A model generated the notes under the pieces. It was not told where the DNA came from. It saw only the letters and a list, made by a program, of their open reading frames with translations, and did not search any database. Both the position numbers and the translations under genes were made by a program. Shown here piece after piece: positions 17,497-25,719 of a DNA stretch of 64,000 bases (positions are counted from its first letter, which is position 1; the number at the start of each line of letters is the position of its first letter). Origin of the DNA: Nitrospira moscoviensis (GTDB lineage Bacteria; Nitrospirota; Nitrospiria; Nitrospirales; Nitrospiraceae); contig NZ_CP011801.1 in assembly GCF_001273775.1 (NCBI RefSeq), forward strand, positions 3,698,001 through 3,762,000, given 5' to 3'.

Positions 17497-18354
17497 ATGA
17501 GAGTCATCGCGGGCGTCGATTGGTCGGAGGAATCCTTCGCCGCAGTGGAGCAGTTGGGGCAGCTCTACCGGCCGGAGGAAGTCGTGATCGCCCACGGCGT
17601 GGACCTCGGCATGTTCCAATCGCCGATGGTGGCGGAGGCGGTGAATTTGCAGGGGTACGACGAATTCCGCCAAGCGATGATCGACGCGGGTCAGCGGGTG
17701 GTGGATCGCGCCCGGACGCTGCTGCCGGCGGACATCCCTTCGGTCAAGACCGTCTGCGACATCCATCACGCGGCCTCCTTCATCACCGATCAGACACAGG
17801 CGCTGAAGGCGGACCTGGTGGTCGTGGGCACGCACGATCGTTCGCGGGTGACGGAGCTGTTTGTCGGGAGCGTGTCGCACGATGTGCTGCTTCATGGCGG
17901 CACGACCACGCTCATCGTCAAGCGGAAAGCGGCGCCGGTGTCCCGCGTGCTCATCGCCGTGGAGGGCCGCGCCGACGCGACGCGCGTCCAGACCTGGCTG
18001 ACGACCCATCCCTTCAGGACTCCGGTGGCCGCCGCCGTGCTCTGCGTCGTGCCGACGTTCCAGATGCTGGATCCGCATCCGGTCATCGGATTGCAGAAAC
18101 TGGTGGAAGAAAATATCCGCCAAGCCGAGCAACTGGTCCGCGGTACTGCGCAAGCCTTGGCGAGCCCGCACTATTCCACATCGTCGGAAGTCCGCACCGG
18201 CGATCCGGTCACCGCGGTGTGCGACGCGGCGCGCTCGTACGATCTCCTGGTCGTCGGCTCGCACGGTCGGACGGGCCTCGACCGCTTTCTGTTGGGCAGC
18301 ATCTCCCACGGCATCGTGCACCGAGCCGGCCTCTCGGTGCTCGTCGTCCGATAG
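17497..18354 (+). CDS. Universal stress protein, two tandem UspA domains
   Basis: 285 residues. Domain 1 (about 1-150) ends with VVGTHDRSRVTELFVGSVSH; domain 2 ends with GSHGRTGLDRFLLGSISHG. The second fits the ATP-binding Gx2Gx9GS pattern fully; the first lacks the G in HDRSRV, so nucleotide binding there is doubtful. It follows the phosphoribosyltransferase gene at a short distance. Confidence 0.92.
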   Translation: MRVIAGVDWSEESFAAVEQLGQLYRPEEVVIAHGVDLGMFQSPMVAEAVNLQGYDEFRQAMIDAGQRVVDRARTLLPADIPSVKTVCDIHHAASFITDQTQALKADLVVVGTHDRSRVTELFVGSVSHDVLLHGGTTTLIVKRKAAPVSRVLIAVEGRADATRVQTWLTTHPFRTPVAAAVLCVVPTFQMLDPHPVIGLQKLVEENIRQAEQLVRGTAQALASPHYSTSSEVRTGDPVTAVCDAARSYDLLVVGSHGRTGLDRFLLGSISHGIVHRAGLSVLVVR

Positions 18355-18385
18355 CGCCGCTGGAACGGCGGAGAAGGAAGAACCC

Positions 18386-18748
18386 ATGACACGCACCCCC
18401 CTCGTCGGCGCGCTCTGCGCGGTTGTGCTCACAAGCTCATGGGCGGTCGCCCAGATTCCGCGCGGAAATCCGGACGCCGGCCAACAGATCTATCAGCAGC
18501 ATTGTCTCCGCTGCCATGGCTCCAAGCTGGACGGCAACGGGCCGGACAGCAACGATCTGATCGTCCGGCCGGCCAATCTCACCTCGCCCGCTTCCCGCTC
18601 CAAGAGCGACTGGGAATTGCTGGTCACCATTTCCAACGGCGCGCTGTTCACGCCTATGCACAGTTTCCGGGGAAAGCTGAACGACCAGCAGATGCTGGAC
18701 GTGCTGTCCTACATCCGATCCGTCGCGCCGTCCGACTCCGTGAGCTAA
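18386..18748 (+). CDS. Small exported monoheme cytochrome c
   Basis: 120 residues: signal peptide (cleavage near AVAQ), one heme motif CLRCH, and a late Met in TPMHSFRGKL as a candidate sixth ligand. A soluble periplasmic electron carrier is expected. The frame continues open for 30 codons after the TAA and encodes a membrane-like segment (see 18749-18841). It follows the UspA gene closely. Confidence 0.9.
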   Translation: MTRTPLVGALCAVVLTSSWAVAQIPRGNPDAGQQIYQQHCLRCHGSKLDGNGPDSNDLIVRPANLTSPASRSKSDWELLVTISNGALFTPMHSFRGKLNDQQMLDVLSYIRSVAPSDSVS

Positions 18749-18841
18749 CGCGCCGGACGCTGGCTGAAGCTGGCCGGCGGCACCGTGATGGCCGGACTGG
18801 GGTTCGTCCTGCTCTTCGCGCCGGACTGGTTGATTCCCTAG
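18749..18841 (+). pseudogene. In-frame membrane-protein tail after the cytochrome stop
   Basis: Thirty sense codons directly following the cytochrome c stop, in the same frame, read RAGRWLKLAGGTVMAG and then a hydrophobic run to FAPDWLIP and a TAG. The pattern resembles the C-terminus of CcdA/DsbD-like membrane proteins. It is either a relic of a deleted gene or a tail that could be reached by readthrough. Confidence 0.5.
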
Positions 18842-18851
18842 GGCACCGCCG

Positions 18852-21665
18852 ATGAAACACCTTCGTCCGCTCTATGTCCCGCCGTTGCAAGCCGACCGCG
18901 CGGAAGCCGGGTCGTTGATCCTGCGCGACGGGACCACGGCCGCCATCCGGCTCGCCCAGCCGGCGGACCGGACGCGCGTGCGTGAGTTCGTGGCCCGGCT
19001 GTCGCCCGAGTCCAGACGCCATCGGTTTTTTTCGGAGGGCGCCCCGCCGGATGAGATGATCGCGGCCCTGTGCGACTCATCCCGTCCCCGCGTCCAGCTG
19101 ACGCTGCTCGTCACGCGGATCGCCGACGGCGACGCGCGCATCATCGCCGCCGGCTCCTATTGGGCCAAGGACGAGCAGACGGCCGAAGTCGCGATGGCCG
19201 TGGACGACGCGTTCCACGGAAAGGGACTGGGCACGCTGCTGCTGGAACGGCTGGCCTTGCTCGCCATTCGCCACGGCTTCTCGCGCCTCTGGGCCGTGAC
19301 GCATGCCGAGAACGCCGCCATGCGGGAAGTCTTCCGGGAATCCGGCTTTACGGCGCGCGAAGCCTATGAAGCGGGCGACATGCACGTCGAATTGTCGCTG
19401 ATCCCGACCGAGACGACGGTCGCCCGCGCGGAAGTCCGGGAGCGGCTTGCCGCGGCCGCCTCCCTCCGGCCCTTTTTTCATCCGCACTCGGTCGCCGTCA
19501 TCGGCGCCTCGCGGCGGTCCACGAGCATCGGCTACCGATTGCTGGAAGCGATCGCGGTGAACGGGTTTCACGGGGCCGTCTATCCGGTCAATCCCAAGGC
19601 CGCCGAGCTCGCCGGGCTCCGCTGCTATCCCTCTATGCGCGACATTCCAGGGCCGGTGGATCTGGCCGTCGTCGTGGTGCCGCGGGACGCGGTGCCGGGC
19701 GTCGTACAGGAGTGCGCGGCCAAGCAGATTCGGGCGCTGATCGTCATCACCGCCGGATTCGCCGAAGCGGGGCCGGAAGGCGCGGCGCTCCAGGCCCGCC
19801 TGGTGGAGACGGTGCGCCAACGGGGCATGCGGATGATCGGCCCTAACTGCTTCGGCCTCTTGAACACCGACCCGGACGTGCGGCTCAACGCCACGTTCAG
19901 CCCGCTGTTTCCACCGGCGGGCCGCGTCGCGATGTCATCCCAGAGCGGCGCCATCGGCCTCGCGATCCTGGCCGGAGCGCGACGCACCCATCTGGGCATT
20001 TCGTCCTTTGTCAGCGTCGGCAACAAGGCCGACGTATCGACCAACGACTTGCTGCAGTACTGGGAAGAAGACGAGGCGACCGGCGCCATCCTCCTGTATA
20101 TGGAGTCGTTCGGGAATCCCCGCCGCTTCGCGCGGATCGCCCGCCGCGTCGGCCGCCGGAAACCGATCGTCGCGGTGAAGGCCGGCCGAAGCCGGTCCGG
20201 AGGCCGCGCGGCCGGCTCGCATACCGCGGCGCTCGCCGTGAGCGACGTGGCGGTCGACGCCTTGTTCCGCCAGACCGGCGTCCTGCGCGCCGATACGTTG
20301 GACGACATGTTGGCGCTGGCCGCCGGCTTGTCCCAGCAACCCTTGCCGCTCGGGCGGCGGGTGGGCATCATTACCAACGCGGGGGGACCGGCGATCCTCT
20401 GCGCCGACGCCTGCGAGGCACAGAACCTGACGGTGCCGGCCCTGTCACCGGCGATACAGCGGGCGCTCGCAACCTTTCTCCCCGCGGCGGCCGCGCTGGC
20501 CAATCCCGTCGATCTGATCGCTTCGGCCGGCGCGGAACACTATCGGCGGTCCATCGAAACGGTCTTGGCGACGGACGAGATCGATGCGCTGATCGTCCTC
20601 TATACCTCCGTGACCGCGGAGGACCAGGCACCGATCGCCCGCGGAATCGAAGCGGGGATCGCGAACGGACGCAAGCGCGGCGCCGCGGCGAAACCGGTGC
20701 TCATCTGCTGGATGGCCGAAGGAGACGCCGATCGAACCTTTTGCTTGCCCTCCGAAACCGTCCCGGCGTACGGGTTGCCGGAAACGCCGGCGCTGGTTCT
20801 GGGCAAAGCGGCTGCCTATGCCGACTGGCGAGCGCAGCCGGCCGGCACCATCGTGGATTTCGACGATCTGGGTCTGCCGGAGGCCCGCGCCATTTGCTCG
20901 ACGGCATTGGCCCGGCGCGGGCCGGGCTGGCTCACGACCGACGAGACGAGGCGCCTCTTGAGCGTGGCGGGATTGCCCGTGCAACCGGGCGGGCTGGCGC
21001 ACACGGCCGATGAAGCCGCAGTCCTGGCCGCACGCATCGGATTTCCCGTCGCCGTCAAGCTGGCCTCGCACCGGATCGTCCATAAAACGGAATTCGGCGG
21101 GGTGCGCCTCAACCTGACGAGCGAAGCGGCCGTTCGGGACGCGTTCGAGGCGATTCGCGCGGGGCTGGCTCAGGATGGGCAGGTTGAGGCCATGGAAGGG
21201 GTGCTGGTTCAGCCGATGGTCTCCGGAGGCGTCGAGGTGATGGTCGGGATGACGCAGGATCCGTCGTTCGGCCCGTTGATCGCCTTCGGCCTGGGCGGCA
21301 TCCACGTCGAAATCCTCGGCGACGTGCAATTTCGCGTCACGCCCTTAAGCGATCGCGACGCGTCCGACATGGTCCGGAGCATCAAGGGCTTTCGCCTGCT
21401 CACCGGCTACCGCGGACATCCGGCCGCCGATGTAGGGGCCATCGAAGACGTCCTGTTGCGCGTCTCCCGGCTGGTCGAAGAGCTTCCCGAGATCGGCGAG
21501 CTCGACTTCAACCCGATCTTCGCCCTCCCGCCCGGCCAAGGCTGCCGCATCGTGGATGCCAGAATCCGCCTGAAGGGGGGAACGCTAGTCGACGGCCCGC
21601 TTGCGACGACCCCCGGCTGCACGGCGCGTCACGGCATGAGACTGCCTATCCACATAGGCATCTAG
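18852..21665 (+). CDS. GNAT - ADP-forming acyl-CoA synthetase fusion (Pat/ACD type)
   Basis: 937 residues. A GNAT acetyltransferase comes first (about 20-175, VDDAFHGKGLGTLLLERLAL), then a CoA-binding domain (VAVIGASRRSTSIGYRL), a succinyl-CoA-ligase-like domain with SHTAALAVSD and its His near 457, and a C-terminal ATP-grasp domain (FPVAVKLASHRIVHKTEFGG). ADP-forming acetyl-CoA synthetases use that His as phospho-carrier, while many Pat-type lysine acetyltransferases have lost it; retention suggests a working ligase. The GNAT is at the opposite end to E. coli YfiQ. The last 29 residues overlap brnA on the other strand. Confidence 0.92.
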   Translation: MKHLRPLYVPPLQADRAEAGSLILRDGTTAAIRLAQPADRTRVREFVARLSPESRRHRFFSEGAPPDEMIAALCDSSRPRVQLTLLVTRIADGDARIIAAGSYWAKDEQTAEVAMAVDDAFHGKGLGTLLLERLALLAIRHGFSRLWAVTHAENAAMREVFRESGFTAREAYEAGDMHVELSLIPTETTVARAEVRERLAAAASLRPFFHPHSVAVIGASRRSTSIGYRLLEAIAVNGFHGAVYPVNPKAAELAGLRCYPSMRDIPGPVDLAVVVVPRDAVPGVVQECAAKQIRALIVITAGFAEAGPEGAALQARLVETVRQRGMRMIGPNCFGLLNTDPDVRLNATFSPLFPPAGRVAMSSQSGAIGLAILAGARRTHLGISSFVSVGNKADVSTNDLLQYWEEDEATGAILLYMESFGNPRRFARIARRVGRRKPIVAVKAGRSRSGGRAAGSHTAALAVSDVAVDALFRQTGVLRADTLDDMLALAAGLSQQPLPLGRRVGIITNAGGPAILCADACEAQNLTVPALSPAIQRALATFLPAAAALANPVDLIASAGAEHYRRSIETVLATDEIDALIVLYTSVTAEDQAPIARGIEAGIANGRKRGAAAKPVLICWMAEGDADRTFCLPSETVPAYGLPETPALVLGKAAAYADWRAQPAGTIVDFDDLGLPEARAICSTALARRGPGWLTTDETRRLLSVAGLPVQPGGLAHTADEAAVLAARIGFPVAVKLASHRIVHKTEFGGVRLNLTSEAAVRDAFEAIRAGLAQDGQVEAMEGVLVQPMVSGGVEVMVGMTQDPSFGPLIAFGLGGIHVEILGDVQFRVTPLSDRDASDMVRSIKGFRLLTGYRGHPAADVGAIEDVLLRVSRLVEELPEIGELDFNPIFALPPGQGCRIVDARIRLKGGTLVDGPLATTPGCTARHGMRLPIHIGI

Positions 21666-21866
21666 AAGCCGACGGATCATCCGTTGATATTGGGTATGGT
21701 GCCGTGACGCTTCTGCCTTGAAAAACTCGACACTTTTCTTGCTCAGCGCCAGAGTCACCTTGACGCCCTCCTCGCGAAAAGCCAATTCGGCGGGCGAAGG
21801 AAGAAAGTCTTGAATCACCCGAATCTCTCCGAGCGGCTCATCGGTGTATTTGATTTTCGCGCTCAT
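21585..21866 (-). CDS. brnA: BrnA-family antitoxin
   Basis: 93 residues. The centre has VKVTLALSKKSVEFFKAEA and QYQRMIRRLLDAYV, the ribbon-helix-helix-like part of BrnA/CopG antitoxins. It overlaps the toxin gene by 29 bp. Its basic C-terminal tail overlaps the 3' end of the acyl-CoA synthetase gene antisense by 81 bp, suggesting that one or both stops were moved when the module arrived. Confidence 0.82.
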   Translation of the reverse strand: MSAKIKYTDEPLGEIRVIQDFLPSPAELAFREEGVKVTLALSKKSVEFFKAEASRHHTQYQRMIRRLLDAYVDRQSHAVTRRAAGGRRKRAVD

Positions 21867-22128
21867 AGATCGCTTTCCCTTTGCGCCAATACCCGGCGCC
21901 GATGATACGAATCACTGAAGCCCGATATACGAACCGCACCGTCAGAATGCCCCCGTCCACTTCGCCGAAGCAATAGAAGCGATCCTCCGACTGGCTATGC
22001 GTGAGATCCTTTGCGATGACACGTCGAGGATCGGCAAAGGCGTACTGCGCTCGCTGAAACGACACGCCGTGCTTGATTCGATTGGCGGCGTCCTTGTCAG
22101 AATCCCACTCGAAGCGCGTCGGAGCCAT
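21838..22128 (-). CDS. brnT: BrnT-family ribonuclease toxin
   Basis: 96 residues starting with the BrnT hallmark FEWDSDKDAANRIKHGVSF, then FADPRRVIAKD and VRFVYRASVIRIIGAGYWRK. BrnT is a RelE-fold ribonuclease controlled by BrnA. The toxin gene is upstream, as usual for the pair. Confidence 0.9.
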   Translation of the reverse strand: MAPTRFEWDSDKDAANRIKHGVSFQRAQYAFADPRRVIAKDLTHSQSEDRFYCFGEVDGGILTVRFVYRASVIRIIGAGYWRKGKAIYERENQIHR

Positions 22129-22266
22129 CTGCCTCGTCGCAGACTAGCACAAGGCAATACTTTCTACCATATCAGTTTATGGCTTCCCGGCATCGCTCAG
22201 GATTCTTGGCCTGGAGGGACGGCAGCGGCAGGAGCAGAACTCTCTTTCTTGGCACCGTCTCTGCGG

Positions 22267-22299
22267 CCCGTCGAGGCGAGTCACACTCGCCTCGACGGG
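22267..22299. other. 15-bp perfect hairpin
   Basis: CCCGTCGAGGCGAGT and ACTCGCCTCGACGGG pair completely around a CAC loop. It lies downstream of the membrane-protein gene ending at 22327 and upstream of brnT. There is no U-run, so a processing or factor-dependent end is more likely than intrinsic termination. Confidence 0.55.
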
Positions 22300-22326
22300 A
22301 TCCGATGCAAGAGCGATGACAGATGG

Positions 22327-23280
22327 CTACGATGCCATGCGATACACCCAACGGGACATCTCGCGGTTCCGCTCCGCCTGCGCTTTGGCCTCGCGCGCCA
22401 TCGCGCTCAGGAGCAGCCCCGCCATAAAAATCGTGCCGAGCCCGACGACCGCGGCGATCAGCAAGCCGAGCGGAATGTCGGGCCAGGATGCCGGTTGAGT
22501 AGAGCGCGCCGCAGGCTCGTCCTGCAACGACTCGAGCGCCGCCAGCAGCTGCAGCCGGTCGGACAGAGCATCGGTCCGGACGGCGGCCATGATCGCACCA
22601 GCCAACTGCCGTTGATTCTCGCCGAGCGCTTCACCGGACGCCGCTTCCACGGACGTCAGGTGCGCGATCGCCGCGCCCATCCGCTCCTGGACGGCGGCGC
22701 TCTGCTGCCGGTACCGCCGGACCGCATCGATGATCGCCTGGCCCAACATCGGTTGCCAGCTCGCCTCGAACTCCCGGTTCATCCGGAGCCCGGTCGCCTC
22801 AGTCTTGCCGATCATGCTCGTATTGAACGCCGAGTCCAGGCGGTCGCCCGACAACAGTCCGCTTCGGACTCCCCGCTTGGTGAAGTTGACGATGGACCGT
22901 CCCAGCACGCCCTGCACGCGGGCGAGATGCTGAGCCGGCATCGCCACCGCCAGACGAGCCACGCCGCCCACGGGATCGTCGAAGCGGGCCTGCAGATCGT
23001 GGTACGCCATGGTGGCCCGGTTCCATTCCGACACCGCGTCGGCCTGCGCGGCGTTGAACCGGCTTTCGAGCAGCATCCGATCCACGATGGCTTGCCCGAG
23101 CGCCGGCTGGAGCCAGACCATGCCGCTTGGATCGTCGGAGAACTGTTCTGCGGAGACGGCTTGCGGAGAGACGGCTTGCAGCGTGCCGGCCGTGGCGACG
23201 AAGAACAGGATCGCCCCGAACATGATGGCGCTCATGCCGACGCCGACGATGATATCGAGCGCGTTGAATCGGTATGACAT
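22327..23280 (-). CDS. Membrane protein with internal repeat
   Basis: 317 residues with one hydrophobic segment near the N-terminus (IIVGVGMSAIMFGAILFFVA) and one near the C-terminus (LGLLIAAVVGLGTIFMAGLLL). The loop contains two related blocks, WLQPALGQAIVDRMLLES and SWQPMLGQAIIDAVRRY, suggesting an internal duplication, followed by long helical segments. No known family. The helical loop between two membrane anchors recalls sensory or scaffold proteins, but no signalling domain is visible. Confidence 0.75.
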   Translation of the reverse strand: MSYRFNALDIIVGVGMSAIMFGAILFFVATAGTLQAVSPQAVSAEQFSDDPSGMVWLQPALGQAIVDRMLLESRFNAAQADAVSEWNRATMAYHDLQARFDDPVGGVARLAVAMPAQHLARVQGVLGRSIVNFTKRGVRSGLLSGDRLDSAFNTSMIGKTEATGLRMNREFEASWQPMLGQAIIDAVRRYRQQSAAVQERMGAAIAHLTSVEAASGEALGENQRQLAGAIMAAVRTDALSDRLQLLAALESLQDEPAARSTQPASWPDIPLGLLIAAVVGLGTIFMAGLLLSAMAREAKAQAERNREMSRWVYRMAS

Positions 23281-23645
23281 ATGAACCTCCTTTGTTCAGG
23301 CAGCTCGGCACGCGGCAAGCGCGCCGCCCGCCGGCGAACGGTGAGCAGGTGCGTGGGGGGCGTGAGGCGCCGGCCACGGATGGATGACGAGGGAAGAGAA
23401 CGGGATTGTGGACGCGCGCAGCAGGGGCTGCGCAATCGAATGACAACCACGCTCTTGGTCGGAAGACCGCGTAAGGGAGAAGAGGCCGCACTCGGCAGGG
23501 TCGCGCCGTTGGATGAGGGCTCCACGGAAGACCATGCCGCCACCTCTGAAGACAGGCGGTTATTGAACGGACGGATTTACTCTACGCTCGGCCGGAAACC
23601 CGGTCAAGAGGCCGGAACCCAAGGGTGCCGGCGGGCCACAGCGAA
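23281..23645. other. Intergenic stretch without recognised gene
   Basis: No supported gene. A minus-strand frame starting near 23535 has a weak ribosome-binding site but a composition unlike the neighbours. This stretch probably holds the promoter of the membrane-protein gene. Confidence 0.35.
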
Positions 23646-23975
23646 TCATGGCAGCGTCTGAAGCCACGCCCGGATGTCGGCGAGTTGCTTCGAGGTGACG
23701 GTATCCTTGAGCGGCGGCATCATGTGCCGGCCTTCTGACAGAATCCTGTCGAACGCCTTGTCGTTCGACAACACCGGATTGCCGGCCAGCCGCGGGCCGA
23801 TGCCGCCGGCCGCTCTCGGGCCGTGACACACGACGCAGCTCGCGTTGTACAGCTCCTCGCCTTTCGCTGGATCGCCGGCCGGAGACGTCCGGCTGTCGGT
23901 GTGACCGGATGGGGCCGCTTGCACGCCGGCGGCGGCTGCGAGGAGACACATCGCCATGATGGGCCGTCGCTTCAC
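23646..23975 (-). CDS. Small exported monoheme cytochrome c
   Basis: 109 residues: signal peptide ending near VQA, heme motif CVVCH, and a Met candidate in RHMMPPLKD, the usual class I arrangement. Its start overlaps the stop of the upstream cytochrome gene by four bases, so the two are translationally coupled and probably work together in the periplasm. Confidence 0.9.
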   Translation of the reverse strand: MKRRPIMAMCLLAAAAGVQAAPSGHTDSRTSPAGDPAKGEELYNASCVVCHGPRAAGGIGPRLAGNPVLSNDKAFDRILSEGRHMMPPLKDTVTSKQLADIRAWLQTLP

Positions 23976-24403
23976 CGTTGCGCTCCTCTTGAGCCTTCGC
24001 GCCTGAGCACCGCGAGATACGCCAACGTGTCGGCGAGCTCCCGGTCGGTCATCGTCGTATCCGGAAACATGGCCGTGCCTTCGTGTCCTTCACGGATCAA
24101 TTTGGCGCGCGCCTTGTCGGTCTTGAGTCGCAGGCTCTTGGGATTACGCAGATCGGATGGCGGCGGATTGAGGCGCGCGATCAAGGCAGCGGTGTCCACT
24201 TCCAGTTTCGGGCGCTTGTCGCGATAGCCGTCCACCCCGTGGCAGTAATGGCACACCCCCTTGCCGTTGAAGACACTGCGACCGGCTTCGGCGTTGCCTA
24301 ACAGAGTCTGCGCCGTTCCTATTGTTGGCGAAGCGTCAGAAACGGCCCAACACATCATGACGGACATCAGCACCCCCACTGAGACATCCCGTCGCCGTCG
24401 CAT
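23972..24403 (-). CDS. Exported monoheme cytochrome c
   Basis: 143 residues: hydrophobic export segment, heme motif CHYCH, and Met in TAMFPDTTMTDREL as possible sixth ligand. Coupled by ATGA overlap to the smaller cytochrome downstream. The pair could be the electron-accepting part of a periplasmic dehydrogenase whose catalytic subunit is not in this stretch. Confidence 0.9.
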   Translation of the reverse strand: MRRRRDVSVGVLMSVMMCWAVSDASPTIGTAQTLLGNAEAGRSVFNGKGVCHYCHGVDGYRDKRPKLEVDTAALIARLNPPPSDLRNPKSLRLKTDKARAKLIREGHEGTAMFPDTTMTDRELADTLAYLAVLRREGSRGAQR

Positions 24404-24413
24404 CGTCCTTCCC

Positions 24414-24899
24414 TCAGTGTGAATGGGTGCCGCAGCACGTGCGGTAGCGGTCCTCGGGAATGTCCTGCATCTGCCGGTACACGAGCGTTCGTTCGTCTTC
24501 GGTCGTCACGTGGTCGATCGAGGGATAGAGCACCCGCTCCTCCTTCATGTTGTGCGCCCCGAGCAGGGCCAACAACTGCTGCTCTTCCCGGTCGCTCTCC
24601 GGGTCACCTTCTGCGACCTTCTGATGGATCGCCTCAAGCAGCGCGCCGATCTGGCGATGCTCCGCCCGCATGACGAAGGTGGGGCCGCCTTCGGACATGC
24701 CGGTCTTTTCCTTCCACAGCGGAAACAGGAGATCCTCTTCCCAGACGATGTGCCGTTGCAGGCCGACCTTGAATTCCTTGAAGGCCTCCTTGGCCCTGGC
24801 AAAATCCGATCGCTTCAGTCGCTGAAAGGTGGTGAATAGCTCGTCCAGCCGGTCATGGTCTCGTTCGTAGTAGGTCCTGATGGTGTCTTGCTCCGTCAT
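24414..24899 (-). CDS. Hemerythrin HHE-domain protein
   Basis: 161 residues with the His-rich helices of the DUF438/HHE cation-binding family: YYERDHDRLDELF, LQRHIVWEEDLLFPLW, RAEHRQIGALLEAI and LLGAHNMKEERVLYP. A di-iron site for O2 or NO sensing or repair is expected. The unusual C-terminus is CCGTHSH, a possible extra metal site. GGGAGG precedes the start. Confidence 0.88.
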   Translation of the reverse strand: MTEQDTIRTYYERDHDRLDELFTTFQRLKRSDFARAKEAFKEFKVGLQRHIVWEEDLLFPLWKEKTGMSEGGPTFVMRAEHRQIGALLEAIHQKVAEGDPESDREEQQLLALLGAHNMKEERVLYPSIDHVTTEDERTLVYRQMQDIPEDRYRTCCGTHSH

Positions 24900-24914
24900 G
24901 CTGCCTCCCGCTAG

Positions 24915-25052
24915 TCAGGAAGGATCGCGGACTTTGTATTCCACGTGGCACGCCACGCAGGCCTTGAGCACGTTGTTCAGGCGCGGCAAGATTTGTTTGA
25001 GGTCCGTAACACCGTGACGAGTGCGCACAGGACCGTCGCTCGATACCCCCAT
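24915..25052 (-). pseudogene. Cytochrome c'-like C-terminal relic
   Basis: A 45-codon frame just past trxC ends LPRLNNVLKACVACHVEYK then VRDPS and stop. The ACVACH heme motif close to the C-terminus is typical of cytochrome c'. There is no signal peptide or four-helix bundle left, so this is the 3' end of a deleted gene. An intact protein with a comparable C-terminal motif is encoded at 54544-55011. Confidence 0.6.
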
Positions 25053-25061
25053 CGTGCCGTA

Positions 25062-25496
25062 TTACACATGGGCCCGCACCCACCGTACGATGTCCGGCGT
25101 CCCCATCGCGCCCGGCTGCCGCGCCACCTCGCGTCCCCCGCGAAACAGCGTCAGCGTCGGGATGCTGCTGATGCCGAAACGGGCCGCCAAGGCCTGCTCT
25201 TCCTCCGTGTTCACCTTCGCCAGCCGAACGGCCGGTTCGAGCAGCTTCGCCGCTTGTTCGTACGCCGGCGCCATCATCTGACAGGGTCCGCACCAGGAAG
25301 CCCAAAAGTCGACCACCAGCGGAATGTCGGAGCGCGTCGCATGGAGGTCGAAGTCGGATGACGTGAGCGCGATCGGATGTGCGGTGAAGAGCGGCTGATG
25401 ACATTGGCCGCAGTTGGGCCGATCGCTCAGCCGAGCCGCCGGCACCCGATTCACGCTCCGGCAATGGGGACAGACGAGATGCAGCTTCCGATCCAT
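25062..25496 (-). CDS. trxC: Thioredoxin 2 (TrxC) with N-terminal zinc ribbon
   Basis: 144 residues. The N-terminus carries two Cys pairs (VCPHCRSVNR and NCGQCHQPL) as in the zinc-binding extension of TrxC. The thioredoxin domain follows with active site ASWCGPC and the cis-Pro loop ISSIPTLTLF. It is a cytoplasmic disulfide reductase. The start at 25496 lies just after the stop of the porC/porB chimera. Confidence 0.93.
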   Translation of the reverse strand: MDRKLHLVCPHCRSVNRVPAARLSDRPNCGQCHQPLFTAHPIALTSSDFDLHATRSDIPLVVDFWASWCGPCQMMAPAYEQAAKLLEPAVRLAKVNTEEEQALAARFGISSIPTLTLFRGGREVARQPGAMGTPDIVRWVRAHV

Positions 25497-25497
25497 G

Positions 25498-25710
25498 TCA
25501 GCCTTCGACCGATTGCCAATAGGCATCGACCCGCTCTTGAATGTGCCGGATCGCCTCCTCCTGCCTGGCCGGCTCGAACAGATGCCGGAAGCGACCCTGC
25601 AGCTTGAGGTACTCTTCCACCGGTTTACGCTTCAGAACATAGGTGTGCGTGACCTCTCCGTCGGTCTTGGCGCCCTGCCCTCCTCGGCCGTGAAAACGAA
25701 TCGACAGCAC
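25498..25710 (-). pseudogene. porC/porB chimera left by a deletion
   Basis: 70 codons with a GTG start. The first 15 or so residues, MLSIRFHGRGGQGAK, are the start of the gamma subunit of 2-oxoacid:ferredoxin oxidoreductases. The rest, including VLKRKPVEEYLKLQGRFRHL, is the C-terminus of the beta subunit. Neither subunit is otherwise present here. A deletion fusing the 5' end of porC to the 3' end of porB explains it; the small product may still be made but cannot be an enzyme. Confidence 0.7.
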
Positions 25711-25719
25711 GCTCTGTCC

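Noticed and set aside
21997..23277. 426-codon open frame on the plus strand
   Set aside because: Runs across brnT and the membrane-protein gene antisense; composition is a GC-rich shadow and no start or domain supports it.
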